From Butyrivibrio sp. (lineage in GTDB: Bacteria > Bacillota > Clostridia > Lachnospirales > Lachnospiraceae), in the NCBI RefSeq assembly GCF_015056685.1, contig NZ_SVFW01000056.1:1-24275 (forward strand): a stretch of DNA of 24,275 bases, given 5' to 3'. The notes beneath the pieces are model-generated. The model saw nothing but the letters and a program-made list of their open reading frames with translations, searched no databases and was not told the DNA's origin. Made by a program: the position numbers and the translations under genes. Below are positions 1-6,391 of this stretch, in pieces (positions within the stretch are counted from its first letter, which is position 1; every line of letters begins with the position of its first letter).

Positions 1-75
1 AAGGTTAAGTTTGCATTCGATGTTGAGAAGATCCACATCTTCGACAAAGAGACAGAGAAGACAATCACAAACTAA
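1..75 (+). CDS. Sugar ABC transporter ATP-binding protein, C-terminal end only (MsmX/UgpC type)
   Basis: Only the last 24 codons and the TAA stop are in the window. The visible tail reads FDVEKIHIFDKETEKTIT followed by Asn. This resembles the end of the regulatory TOBE domain of MsmX/UgpC/MalK ATPases, where a line of the type 'hlFD.eTe.ai' closes the protein. These ATPases energise carbohydrate importers and in Gram-positives are often shared by several transporters. The gene is followed at once by a strong intrinsic terminator, so it ends its transcription unit here. The family call rests on a very short tail, so it is moderate. Confidence 0.6.
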   Translation, partial: KVKFAFDVEKIHIFDKETEKTITN

Positions 76-90
76 TATTAAAAATGGGAA

Positions 91-119
91 GGCTATCGCG
101 CGAGCGATAGCCTTTTTTT
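91..119 (+). terminator. Intrinsic terminator after the ABC ATPase gene
   Basis: A perfect 9-bp stem (GGCTATCGC at 91-99 with GCGATAGCC at 104-112) has a GCGA loop and is followed directly by seven T residues (113-119). It lies 15 bases after the stop codon of the upstream gene. Confidence 0.93.
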
Positions 120-143
120 CATGCGTTATGTTATACTTATAGT
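116..143 (+). promoter_or_regulatory. Possible sigma-A promoter for the PucR-type regulator
   Basis: TTTTCA (116-121) and TATAGT (138-143) are separated by 16 bases, right after the terminator stem. The predicted start near 150 would leave a very short leader before the ribosome binding site at 152-158. The -35 box is poor, so this is a tentative reading. Confidence 0.3.
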
Positions 144-165
144 AATATTGCAAGGAGGTAGACAG

Positions 166-1251
166 ATGATTTCTGCGCAGACTATCAAGGGAAGTATAGA
201 TGAGTTAGGAGCAATTACAAAAGTTGAGCTTTGTGTTATGGACTTAAACGGTGATATTGTAGCTTCTACTACTGAACGGGAAATGCTTGATATTTCTATA
301 ATTACAAGTTTTGCACAATCTCCGGTTGATTCACAGGTTATTGGAGATGTTCATCTGTTTAAGATACTTGACGAAGGTGAGCCTTCTTACGTTCTTTTAG
401 CAAAGGGTGACAGCGAGCACGCATATATGGTTGGCAAGATTGGAGTCAGTCAGCTTCAGAATCTAATTGTAGCTTACAAGGAGAGATACGACAGAAACAA
501 CTTCTTCCAGAATCTGCTCCTTGATAATATGCTTCTTATTGATGTATATAACAGAGCACGAAAGCTTAAGGTAGAAGTTAATGTACCAAGAGTTATCATT
601 TTGGTCGAGGTTAAGCATTCCAATGATAATACTGCACAGGAACTTCTCGGAAGCATGTATGCACCACATACAGGTGATTATGTAACTGCTGTCGATGAGA
701 ACAGCGTCATATTGATAAAGTCTCTTGCTAAGTCTCAGACATATGAAGAGGTTCAAAAAATTGCAACAACAATTGTGGATATGATGAACACTGAGGCTAT
801 GCTCGATGTAAGGGTATCCTACGGAACTATAGTGGATGAACTTAAGGATTTGAGCAAGTCATACAAAGAGGCCAAGATGGCTCTTGAGGTTGGAAGGATA
901 TTCTATGCTGAAAAGAGAGTCAATGCCTACAATACATTGGGTATAGGAAGACTTATTTATCAGCTTCCTGAGAGCCTTTGCCGAATTTTCATCGATGAGA
1001 TTTTTGGTGGAAAAGAAGTTCCGGATGACCTTGACGAGGAGACTTTAAATACAATCAATAAATTCTTTGAGAACAATCTTAATGTCTCTGAGACTTCAAG
1101 ACAGCTTTTTGTTCATAGAAATACACTTGTCTATAGAATTGAAAAGCTGGAAAAGAGCTCTGGACTTGATGTTAGAAAATTTGATGATGCACTTACATTT
1201 AAGATTGCTCTTATGGTAATAGGATATATGAAATATCTGGAAAACAGGTAA
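166..1251 (+). CDS. PucR/CdaR-type helix-turn-helix transcriptional regulator
   Basis: A 361-residue cytoplasmic regulator. The last ~70 residues (about 287-355) are a clear PucR C-terminal HTH domain, with the pattern NLNVSETSRQLFVHRNTLVYRI and then a conserved 'Gldvr.f.dal.fkiAL' ending. The middle part resembles the degenerate GGDEF-like region found in CdaR-family proteins, and the N-terminus is a likely sensory part of unknown ligand. The open frame extends upstream to an ATG at 121, but that codon abuts the terminator T-tract and lacks a ribosome binding site. The ATG at 166 has AAGGAGG at 152-158, so it is taken as the start. Members of this family regulate sugar-acid, purine or other catabolic genes. 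The neighbouring sugar ABC ATPase suggests a carbon-related role, but the target is not visible. The stop codon lies next to the 3' end of the convergent SRP RNA. Confidence 0.87.
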   Translation: MISAQTIKGSIDELGAITKVELCVMDLNGDIVASTTEREMLDISIITSFAQSPVDSQVIGDVHLFKILDEGEPSYVLLAKGDSEHAYMVGKIGVSQLQNLIVAYKERYDRNNFFQNLLLDNMLLIDVYNRARKLKVEVNVPRVIILVEVKHSNDNTAQELLGSMYAPHTGDYVTAVDENSVILIKSLAKSQTYEEVQKIATTIVDMMNTEAMLDVRVSYGTIVDELKDLSKSYKEAKMALEVGRIFYAEKRVNAYNTLGIGRLIYQLPESLCRIFIDEIFGGKEVPDDLDEETLNTINKFFENNLNVSETSRQLFVHRNTLVYRIEKLEKSSGLDVRKFDDALTFKIALMVIGYMKYLENR

Positions 1252-1256
1252 AAAAG

Positions 1257-1438
1257 AAGCGGTTCTGTGAAGGACGCATGCACGTTGACTTTAGGCAGAA
1301 TAAGGCAACCTTACAACACATGGAAGGTTCTACTTAGTGCTGCTTCGTTCCCGACCTGACACGGTTCGTAGATTTCCATTGCATAAGACCCGATTCTGCA
1401 CAAAAGGACTGCTACATGCACCCTTCACAAAACCGCTT
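1257..1438 (-). ncRNA. ffs: Signal recognition particle RNA (4.5S/SRP RNA, bacterial)
   Basis: Read on the minus strand, the RNA contains the diagnostic helix 8 core: GTCAGGTCGGGAACGAAGC, then AGC. The GGAA tetraloop (plus 1348-1351) is closed by TCG/CGA where the common form is TCC/GGA, so the swap keeps the pairing. Flanking arms also pair: TCTAC with GTAGA, ATGGAA with TTCCAT, CTTA with TAAG, GCAGAAT with ATTCTGC, and GTGCATG with its partner. The two ends form a terminal stem (AAGCGGTT with AACCGCTT). Helix 8 binds Ffh, which targets membrane proteins to SecYEG. The length is about 182 bases, longer than E. coli 4.5S (114) and shorter than B. subtilis scRNA (about 270). I could not recognise an Alu domain. 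The 3' end runs into a six-U tract, so the RNA ends at its own terminator. Exact ends are inferred from pairing and from the promoter. Confidence 0.93.
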
Positions 1439-1442
1439 TATT

Positions 1443-1471
1443 ACTATACTTTGTTTTTTGTATATTGTCAA
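1443..1471 (-). promoter_or_regulatory. Sigma-A promoter of the SRP RNA gene
   Basis: On the minus strand a perfect -35 TTGACA (plus 1466-1471) and a -10 TATAGT (plus 1443-1448) are separated by exactly 17 bases. Transcription would start about six to seven bases downstream, at the base of the SRP terminal stem. The TGA stop codon of the upstream Rrf2-type gene (plus 1468-1470) is part of the -35 hexamer. Confidence 0.88.
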
Positions 1472-1878
1472 TTTTGATCTATTAAATCTTGAAGACTATA
1501 GCTGTTGATGTAGTCATTTACTACCTTATCGAGCCCGGCCCAAAAAGGAAGAGTTGAACAGGAATCCGATAATGGACAAGGATTTCCTTCACTGCCCGAA
1601 ACACATTCGATAGGAGTAAGGCTTCCCTCAACAGTTCGAAGGATATCGCCAATATTACAATCTTTAGGTTCTCTTGCCAGGCGGTAACCACCATTGTTTC
1701 CACGCATGCTAAGTAAAAAACCTGACTTGTTAAGACCAGAAACAATCTGCTCAAGATATTTAACTGTGATATTCTGGCGACTTGATATATCTTTTAGCGA
1801 AATGAATTCCCCATTGTCGTGAAGAGCAATATCCATCATGACTTTGAGGGCATAACGACCTTTAGTGGAAATTTTCAT
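1468..1878 (-). CDS. Rrf2-family transcriptional regulator, IscR-like with three cysteines
   Basis: A 136-residue protein of typical Rrf2 length. The N-terminus MKISTKGRYAL and the winged-helix pattern (about 1-70, including 'vs..yLeqi...L...G.l.S.rG..GGY.La') are classic for the family. Three cysteines sit at 92, 101 and 107, matching the region where IscR, NsrR and RirA hold an iron-sulfur cluster; C74 is extra. CymR-type cysteine regulators usually lack this set, so a cluster-sensing regulator (iron-sulfur, iron or redox status) is favoured. The start at 1878 has AGAGGT just upstream. There is no iscS/iscU beside it. It lies between the divergent tadA and the SRP RNA gene, so its targets are elsewhere or it acts on this intergenic region. 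Confidence 0.88.
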   Translation of the reverse strand: MKISTKGRYALKVMMDIALHDNGEFISLKDISSRQNITVKYLEQIVSGLNKSGFLLSMRGNNGGYRLAREPKDCNIGDILRTVEGSLTPIECVSGSEGNPCPLSDSCSTLPFWAGLDKVVNDYINSYSLQDLIDQN

Positions 1879-1918
1879 TTATATGACCTCTGAAACAATA
1901 TATAATAAACTTGTGGAA

Positions 1919-1938
1919 ATATGACATGTATATCATAT
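1919..1938. promoter_or_regulatory. Imperfect palindrome between the Rrf2-type gene and tadA (candidate operator)
   Basis: Arms ATATGA (1919-1924) and TCATAT (1933-1938) flank eight bases that also pair partly, giving 8 of 10 symmetric positions. It overlaps the likely tadA promoter and lies upstream of the divergent regulator gene, a usual place for autoregulation. It does not match the known IscR type 1 site, so the link is inference. Confidence 0.35.
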
Positions 1939-1941
1939 AAT
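1936..1941 (+). promoter_or_regulatory. Candidate -10 element of the tadA operon
   Basis: A perfect TATAAT ends 26 bases before the tadA start codon. No good -35 box is seen at 16-18 bases; TTGTGG at 1911-1916 is 19 bases away. It overlaps the palindrome at 1919-1938. Confidence 0.4.
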
Positions 1942-1967
1942 AACAAAAAAAGAAATCAATTACTACT

Positions 1968-2492
1968 ATGAAATTACAAGCAAAATCAAGAGTTATAGAC
2001 GAAGAACAAGAAGATAATAAGTACATGAAAGCTGCAATAGCGCAGGCTAAGAAGGCATATAAACTTGGGGAGGTGCCGATAGGATGCGTTATTGTTTATG
2101 AAGGAAGGATTATAGGAAGGGGATACAACAGGCGCAATACAGATAAGACTCCGCTTGCTCATGCAGAGATAACAGCTATAAAAAAGGCAGTTAAAGTCAT
2201 GAAGGACTGGAGACTTGAAGAGTGTAAGCTCTATGTTACTTTGGAACCTTGCCAGATGTGTGCGGGAGCAATTGTACAGGCGAGGATACCGGAGGTCATT
2301 ATGGCTGCAGAAAATCCGAAAGCTGGTTGTGCAGGTTCTGTAATGGACATTCTTAATAATCCGGACTTTAATCATCAGGTTACAGTGAAAAAGGGAGTTT
2401 TGAAGGAGGAGTGTAGCAAACTATTAAAAGATTTTTTTGTTGAACTTCGTGCGAGAAATAAGGCATTGAAGGAGCAGAAAGGAAATCTCTAG
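1968..2492 (+). CDS. tadA: tRNA-specific adenosine deaminase TadA
   Basis: A zinc-dependent deaminase that converts A34 to inosine in tRNA-Arg(ACG), allowing wobble decoding of CGN codons. The catalytic signature is complete: H65-A-E67 gives the first zinc ligand and the proton-shuttling glutamate, and PC95QMC98 gives the two cysteine ligands. The body 'GEVPIGCVIV' is typical. The 174-residue length includes about 15 extra residues at the N-terminus compared with common family members. A second in-frame ATG at 2025 (residue 20) would give the standard length, but neither start has a strong ribosome binding site, so the exact start is uncertain. The TAG stop shares its G with the GTG start of the next gene, so the two are probably co-translated. 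Confidence 0.93.
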   Translation: MKLQAKSRVIDEEQEDNKYMKAAIAQAKKAYKLGEVPIGCVIVYEGRIIGRGYNRRNTDKTPLAHAEITAIKKAVKVMKDWRLEECKLYVTLEPCQMCAGAIVQARIPEVIMAAENPKAGCAGSVMDILNNPDFNHQVTVKKGVLKEECSKLLKDFFVELRARNKALKEQKGNL

Positions 2493-4006
2493 TGAGAGTA
2501 AGGATTTTTACTAGCTTAATTGCTCTCGGGATGCTGCTAGCATGTACAGCCTGCGGAGCAAAAGAAAATGACTACACCAAAGAAGACCCGGTTACTATTA
2601 CATACTTAACAATTGGTGAAAAGCCATCTAATGGAAGGACTGAGGAAGTAATAAAAGAGCTGAATTCAATTCTTGAAAAAGAAGTGAATGCAAGACTTGA
2701 TGTCTATTACATTCCTTGGAAAGACTATCTGGAAAATTATAATATTGCGTTGGATTCAGGAGATGTTGATCTGGATTTGATCGGTACCGGAAGCGATTGG
2801 CTGGATGCCTGGCCGAATGCCATAAAAGGCAACTTTTTACCTCTTTCAAAAGAAATGTTGCAAGAATACTGTCCACAAACATATTCCAACATAAAAAAAG
2901 AAGATTGGGAAAAGTGTTCATACAACGGAAGTATTTATATGATTCCGGAGAATGAGTACAAACAGTGGATAAATCATGGATTTGTATACAGGAAAGATCT
3001 AGCCAGAGAGGCAGGGCTTGACAAGGTTAAGTCATGGGCAGATCTGGATAAGTATCTTAAATATGTGAAAAAAGCCCATCCTGATATGTTGCCTTGGGAT
3101 GCGGATGGTAAGACAGTGATACATACTTTGGGCTACCTTATGTCCGTAAGGAAGTATGCGCCTATTTATGAACTGAGCACATACGGAATCTGGGGAGCAT
3201 ATACCGATGATCTGAAAACCATAGTTTCTCCATATTATACAGGCGATGAGTTTTTAGAATATGCAAAACTCATGAAGGATTGGGATGAAAGTGGTATATG
3301 GAGAGATGATTTTAGATTTACCGGGGATAACACAGAAGAGTTTTTCTCTGGATATACGAGTGTTGTTCAGCACCATACACAGAAGTATTACTCAGAAATA
3401 AAGCCTACAATGGATGTAATGATCCCTGACGCAGAAACGGATTTTTTCTGGTTTGGTGAAGAAAACAGCAATTTGATGAGAAACAGTATTCTCCACGGTG
3501 CAATGGCAGTTTACAGTGGATCCAAGAATCCTGAAAAAGCGCTTATGGTATATGACCTTCTAAGAAATGATCCAAGATGCTACAGATTGATCAATTATGG
3601 AATAGAGGGTGTCCAATACGAGGTCAATAAAAACGGATTATTGGAAAAGCCCAACGGATATAATGCTGATAGAGATGGAATAGTCATGAATTTCTGGTGG
3701 GGAAGAAGGGACGCCCTTGAAATCCAGGATTCCTCATACAATTGGAATGAATACTATGACCTGATTGATACATATGATAGAAATGCCTATTCGTACCCGT
3801 GGGATAGCGTTCCTTTTTCAACAGAGGATATCAATAAAGAGATAAAATCCATAGTAGAAGTGTTCGACAAATACCTTCCGGCGATAACTTATGGTCAGTA
3901 TGATGTGACACCTGAAGAAGAGGTGGAGATGTTCAGACAAGAGCTAAAAGAAGCAGGAATCGAGGAAGTTACTGCAAAGCTTCAGCGAGTTTTGGATTCA
4001 TATTAA
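2492..4006 (+). CDS. Extracellular solute-binding lipoprotein, sugar ABC transporter type
   Basis: A 504-residue secreted lipoprotein. The signal peptide MRVRIFTSLIALGMLLAC ends in a lipobox with LLAC18, and a second possible site is TAC21. The mature part has features of large family-1-like solute-binding proteins, as in LplA/DUF3502 relatives: 'itYLTIG', an early stretch on a two-lobed fold, 'GFVYRKDLAREAGL', 'YELSTYGIWG' and an aromatic-rich ligand region (FWWGRRD). Such proteins bind oligosaccharides on the outer face of the membrane and hand them to a permease pair. No permease gene is next to it, so it is an orphan and would depend on transporter parts encoded elsewhere. The GTG start at 2492 overlaps the tadA stop and is chosen because it supplies the basic n-region (R2, R4); AAAGGA lies upstream. 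The specific substrate is unknown. Confidence 0.82.
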   Translation: MRVRIFTSLIALGMLLACTACGAKENDYTKEDPVTITYLTIGEKPSNGRTEEVIKELNSILEKEVNARLDVYYIPWKDYLENYNIALDSGDVDLDLIGTGSDWLDAWPNAIKGNFLPLSKEMLQEYCPQTYSNIKKEDWEKCSYNGSIYMIPENEYKQWINHGFVYRKDLAREAGLDKVKSWADLDKYLKYVKKAHPDMLPWDADGKTVIHTLGYLMSVRKYAPIYELSTYGIWGAYTDDLKTIVSPYYTGDEFLEYAKLMKDWDESGIWRDDFRFTGDNTEEFFSGYTSVVQHHTQKYYSEIKPTMDVMIPDAETDFFWFGEENSNLMRNSILHGAMAVYSGSKNPEKALMVYDLLRNDPRCYRLINYGIEGVQYEVNKNGLLEKPNGYNADRDGIVMNFWWGRRDALEIQDSSYNWNEYYDLIDTYDRNAYSYPWDSVPFSTEDINKEIKSIVEVFDKYLPAITYGQYDVTPEEEVEMFRQELKEAGIEEVTAKLQRVLDSY

Positions 4007-4086
4007 AAAATATCCTACCAAGTAGTGTTTATCTATGGTAGAATAGCGCTTATAAAATTGTATACATGTATAGCGGTTAAAAAGGG

Positions 4087-4093
4087 TAGGAGG
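4087..4093 (+). promoter_or_regulatory. Ribosome binding site that fixes the hydratase start
   Basis: TAGGAGG stands six bases before the ATG at 4100. This rules out the upstream in-frame ATG at 4025, which has no such site. Confidence 0.8.
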
Positions 4094-4099
4094 AAAACA

Positions 4100-6391
4100 A
4101 TGGTAACAACATACGAAAATGGATGTTTTTTACTAAATGGAACCACACTTGTTTTAGATGACAACGATGCATCTGCAAAGCTTTTTGCAGAAGGTTTTGA
4201 CGGTGTAACTAAAGAGCAGGCAAAAGAAAATACAATATGTTACGGAATTCTGAAAGCACATAATACATCCGATAGCATGGATAAGCTTTGCGTTAAATTC
4301 GACAAGCTTACTTCACATGACATCACTTATGTTGGAATCATTCAGACTGCAAGAGCTTCAGGACTCACTAAATTTCCTATTCCTTACGTTCTTACAAATT
4401 GCCACAATTCTCTTTGTGCTGTAGGCGGAACTATAAATGAAGATGACCACATGTTTGGACTTACAGCAGCACAGAAGTATGGCGGAATATATGTACCACC
4501 TCATCAGGCAGTAATTCACCAGTTTGCAAGAGAGATGCTGGCATCAGGCGGAAGCATGATCCTTGGCTCAGACTCCCATACCAGATATGGAGCTCTTGGA
4601 ACAATGGCTATCGGTGAGGGCGGACCTGAACTTGTAAAACAGCTCCTTGGACAGACATACGATGTAGATATGCCTGGAGTTGTAGCTATTTACCTTGAAG
4701 GTGAGCCTAAGAAGGGCGTTGGACCTCAGGACGTAGCGCTGGCTATTATCGGAAAAGTATTCGGCGATGGATATGTAAAGAATAAAGTAATGGAGTTTGT
4801 TGGACCTGGTGTTAAGAACCTTAGCGCTGATTTCAGAATTGGCGTAGATGTAATGACAACAGAAACAACATGTCTTTCATCCATATGGCAGACCGATGAT
4901 GAGATAAAGGACTTCTATGATATCCACGGAAGAGCAGCTGATTATAAAGAATTAAAACCTGGAAAAGTTGCCTACTATGATGGTTTGGTAAAGGTTGATC
5001 TTGGCTCTATCAATCCTATGATCGCGATGCCATTCCATCCAAGTAACGTTTATGAGATTGATGAGGTGAACAGAAACGCAGCTGATATCCTTGCTGATGT
5101 AGAGAAAAAAGCAAAGGTAAGCTTTGGTGATAAGGTTGAGTTCTCTCTCATGAATAAGCTTAAAGATGGCAAGTTCATGGTTGATCAGGGAATCATTGCA
5201 GGTTGCGCAGGTGGCGGATTTGAAAATATCTGTGCGGCAGCAGATATCCTCAAGGGCAAATTCATAGGAAACGACAGATTTACACTTAGCGTTTATCCTG
5301 CCTCAACACCTATCTATATGGAAATAGTTAAAAATGGTGCGGCTGCAACTATTATGGAGTCAGGTGCTATATTAAAGACAGCATTCTGCGGACCTTGCTT
5401 TGGCGCAGGCGATACTCCGGCAAACAATGCATTCAGTATCAGACATTCAACCAGAAACTTCCCTAACAGAGAAGGGTCTAAGGTTCAGAGCGGACAGATT
5501 GCTTCTGTTGCTCTTATGGATGCCAGATCAATTGCTGCAACAGCTGCAAACAAGGGCGTTCTTACACCTGCTACAGAATTTGTGGGTGACTTTAATAAAT
5601 ACAAATATCATTTTGACAGCGCAATATACAAGAACAGAGTATTTGATTCTCATGGCGTTGCAGATGACAGTGTTGAGCTTCAGCTTGGACCTAACATCAA
5701 GGATTGGCCAAGCATGGTTGCCCTTACAGACAATCTCCTTTTGAAGGTTGTATCTGAGATCCATGATCCTGTTACAACTACTGATGAACTTATTCCATCA
5801 GGTGAGACATCATCTTATCGTTCAAATCCTCTTGGACTTGCTGAGTTTACACTTTCAAGAAAAGATCCTGCTTATGTAGGCCTTGCCAAGGAAGTATATG
5901 CTCAAGAGATAAAGAGACGTGAAAATGTTCCTATGGAAGAGCTTGATCAGGAGCTTGCAAAAGCAGTAAATACCATCAAGGCTCAGTTCTCTGATGTAAA
6001 TAGTGCCAACACCGGAATTGGTTCAACAATATTTGCAGTAAAGCCTGGCGACGGATCAGCAAGAGAGCAGGCTGCTTCTTGCCAGAAGGTACTTGGAGGA
6101 TGGGCAAATATTGCCAATGAATATGCTACAAAGCGTTACCGCTCAAACCTTATCAACTGGGGTATGTTACCATTCATAATTGATGAGGGAGAGCTTCCGT
6201 TTAAAAATAAAGATTATATTTTTATTCCTGGAATCAGAGATGCCGTATATAATAAGAGTGAAGAAATTAAAGCATATGCTGTTTCTGAAAACGGACTTAA
6301 AGAGTTTTCATTGAGACTGGGGAATCTGACTGATGATGAGAGACAGATTATTCTTGATGGATGCTTGATAAATTATAACAGGGTAAAATAA
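4100..6391 (+). CDS. Aconitase-family hydratase (YbhJ-like), substrate unknown
   Basis: A 763-residue cytoplasmic protein with the aconitase fold. Visible hallmarks are GSDSHTRYGALG (about 156-167), matching the DSHT motif; three candidate [4Fe-4S] cysteines C369, C430 and C433 (the last two in CGPCFG); 'NRNFPNREGS'-like text (here TRNFPNREGS); and a C-terminal swivelling domain with GDGS653AR655EQAA and the R-S-N-L-I-N-x-G-M-L-P-F ending. The usual SCTN around the first cysteine is replaced by GCAGGGFEN, which separates it from true aconitase AcnA/AcnB and from isopropylmalate isomerase. The text is closest in my memory to E. coli YbhJ and clostridial proteins annotated 'hydratase'. A dehydratase/hydratase reaction on a hydroxy-acid is likely, with citrate possible but unproven. 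Its stop overlaps the next start (TAATG). Confidence 0.82.
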   Translation: MVTTYENGCFLLNGTTLVLDDNDASAKLFAEGFDGVTKEQAKENTICYGILKAHNTSDSMDKLCVKFDKLTSHDITYVGIIQTARASGLTKFPIPYVLTNCHNSLCAVGGTINEDDHMFGLTAAQKYGGIYVPPHQAVIHQFAREMLASGGSMILGSDSHTRYGALGTMAIGEGGPELVKQLLGQTYDVDMPGVVAIYLEGEPKKGVGPQDVALAIIGKVFGDGYVKNKVMEFVGPGVKNLSADFRIGVDVMTTETTCLSSIWQTDDEIKDFYDIHGRAADYKELKPGKVAYYDGLVKVDLGSINPMIAMPFHPSNVYEIDEVNRNAADILADVEKKAKVSFGDKVEFSLMNKLKDGKFMVDQGIIAGCAGGGFENICAAADILKGKFIGNDRFTLSVYPASTPIYMEIVKNGAAATIMESGAILKTAFCGPCFGAGDTPANNAFSIRHSTRNFPNREGSKVQSGQIASVALMDARSIAATAANKGVLTPATEFVGDFNKYKYHFDSAIYKNRVFDSHGVADDSVELQLGPNIKDWPSMVALTDNLLLKVVSEIHDPVTTTDELIPSGETSSYRSNPLGLAEFTLSRKDPAYVGLAKEVYAQEIKRRENVPMEELDQELAKAVNTIKAQFSDVNSANTGIGSTIFAVKPGDGSAREQAASCQKVLGGWANIANEYATKRYRSNLINWGMLPFIIDEGELPFKNKDYIFIPGIRDAVYNKSEEIKAYAVSENGLKEFSLRLGNLTDDERQIILDGCLINYNRVK

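Noticed and set aside
121..165. Upstream in-frame ATG for the PucR-type regulator
   Set aside because: It sits directly after the terminator T-run and has no ribosome binding site, while AAGGAGG stands before the ATG at 166.
1986..2375. 129-residue antisense open frame inside tadA
   Set aside because: tadA motifs are unmistakable on the other strand; the antisense product is Cys/Ile/Ser-rich shadow sequence.
4015..4041. Inverted repeat CTACCA/TGGTAG after the solute-binding protein gene
   Set aside because: Six-base arms with a 15-base loop and no T-run; too weak to call a terminator.
4025..4099. 25-residue N-terminal extension of the hydratase
   Set aside because: The extension is not family-like, and TAGGAGG at 4087-4093 points to the ATG at 4100.
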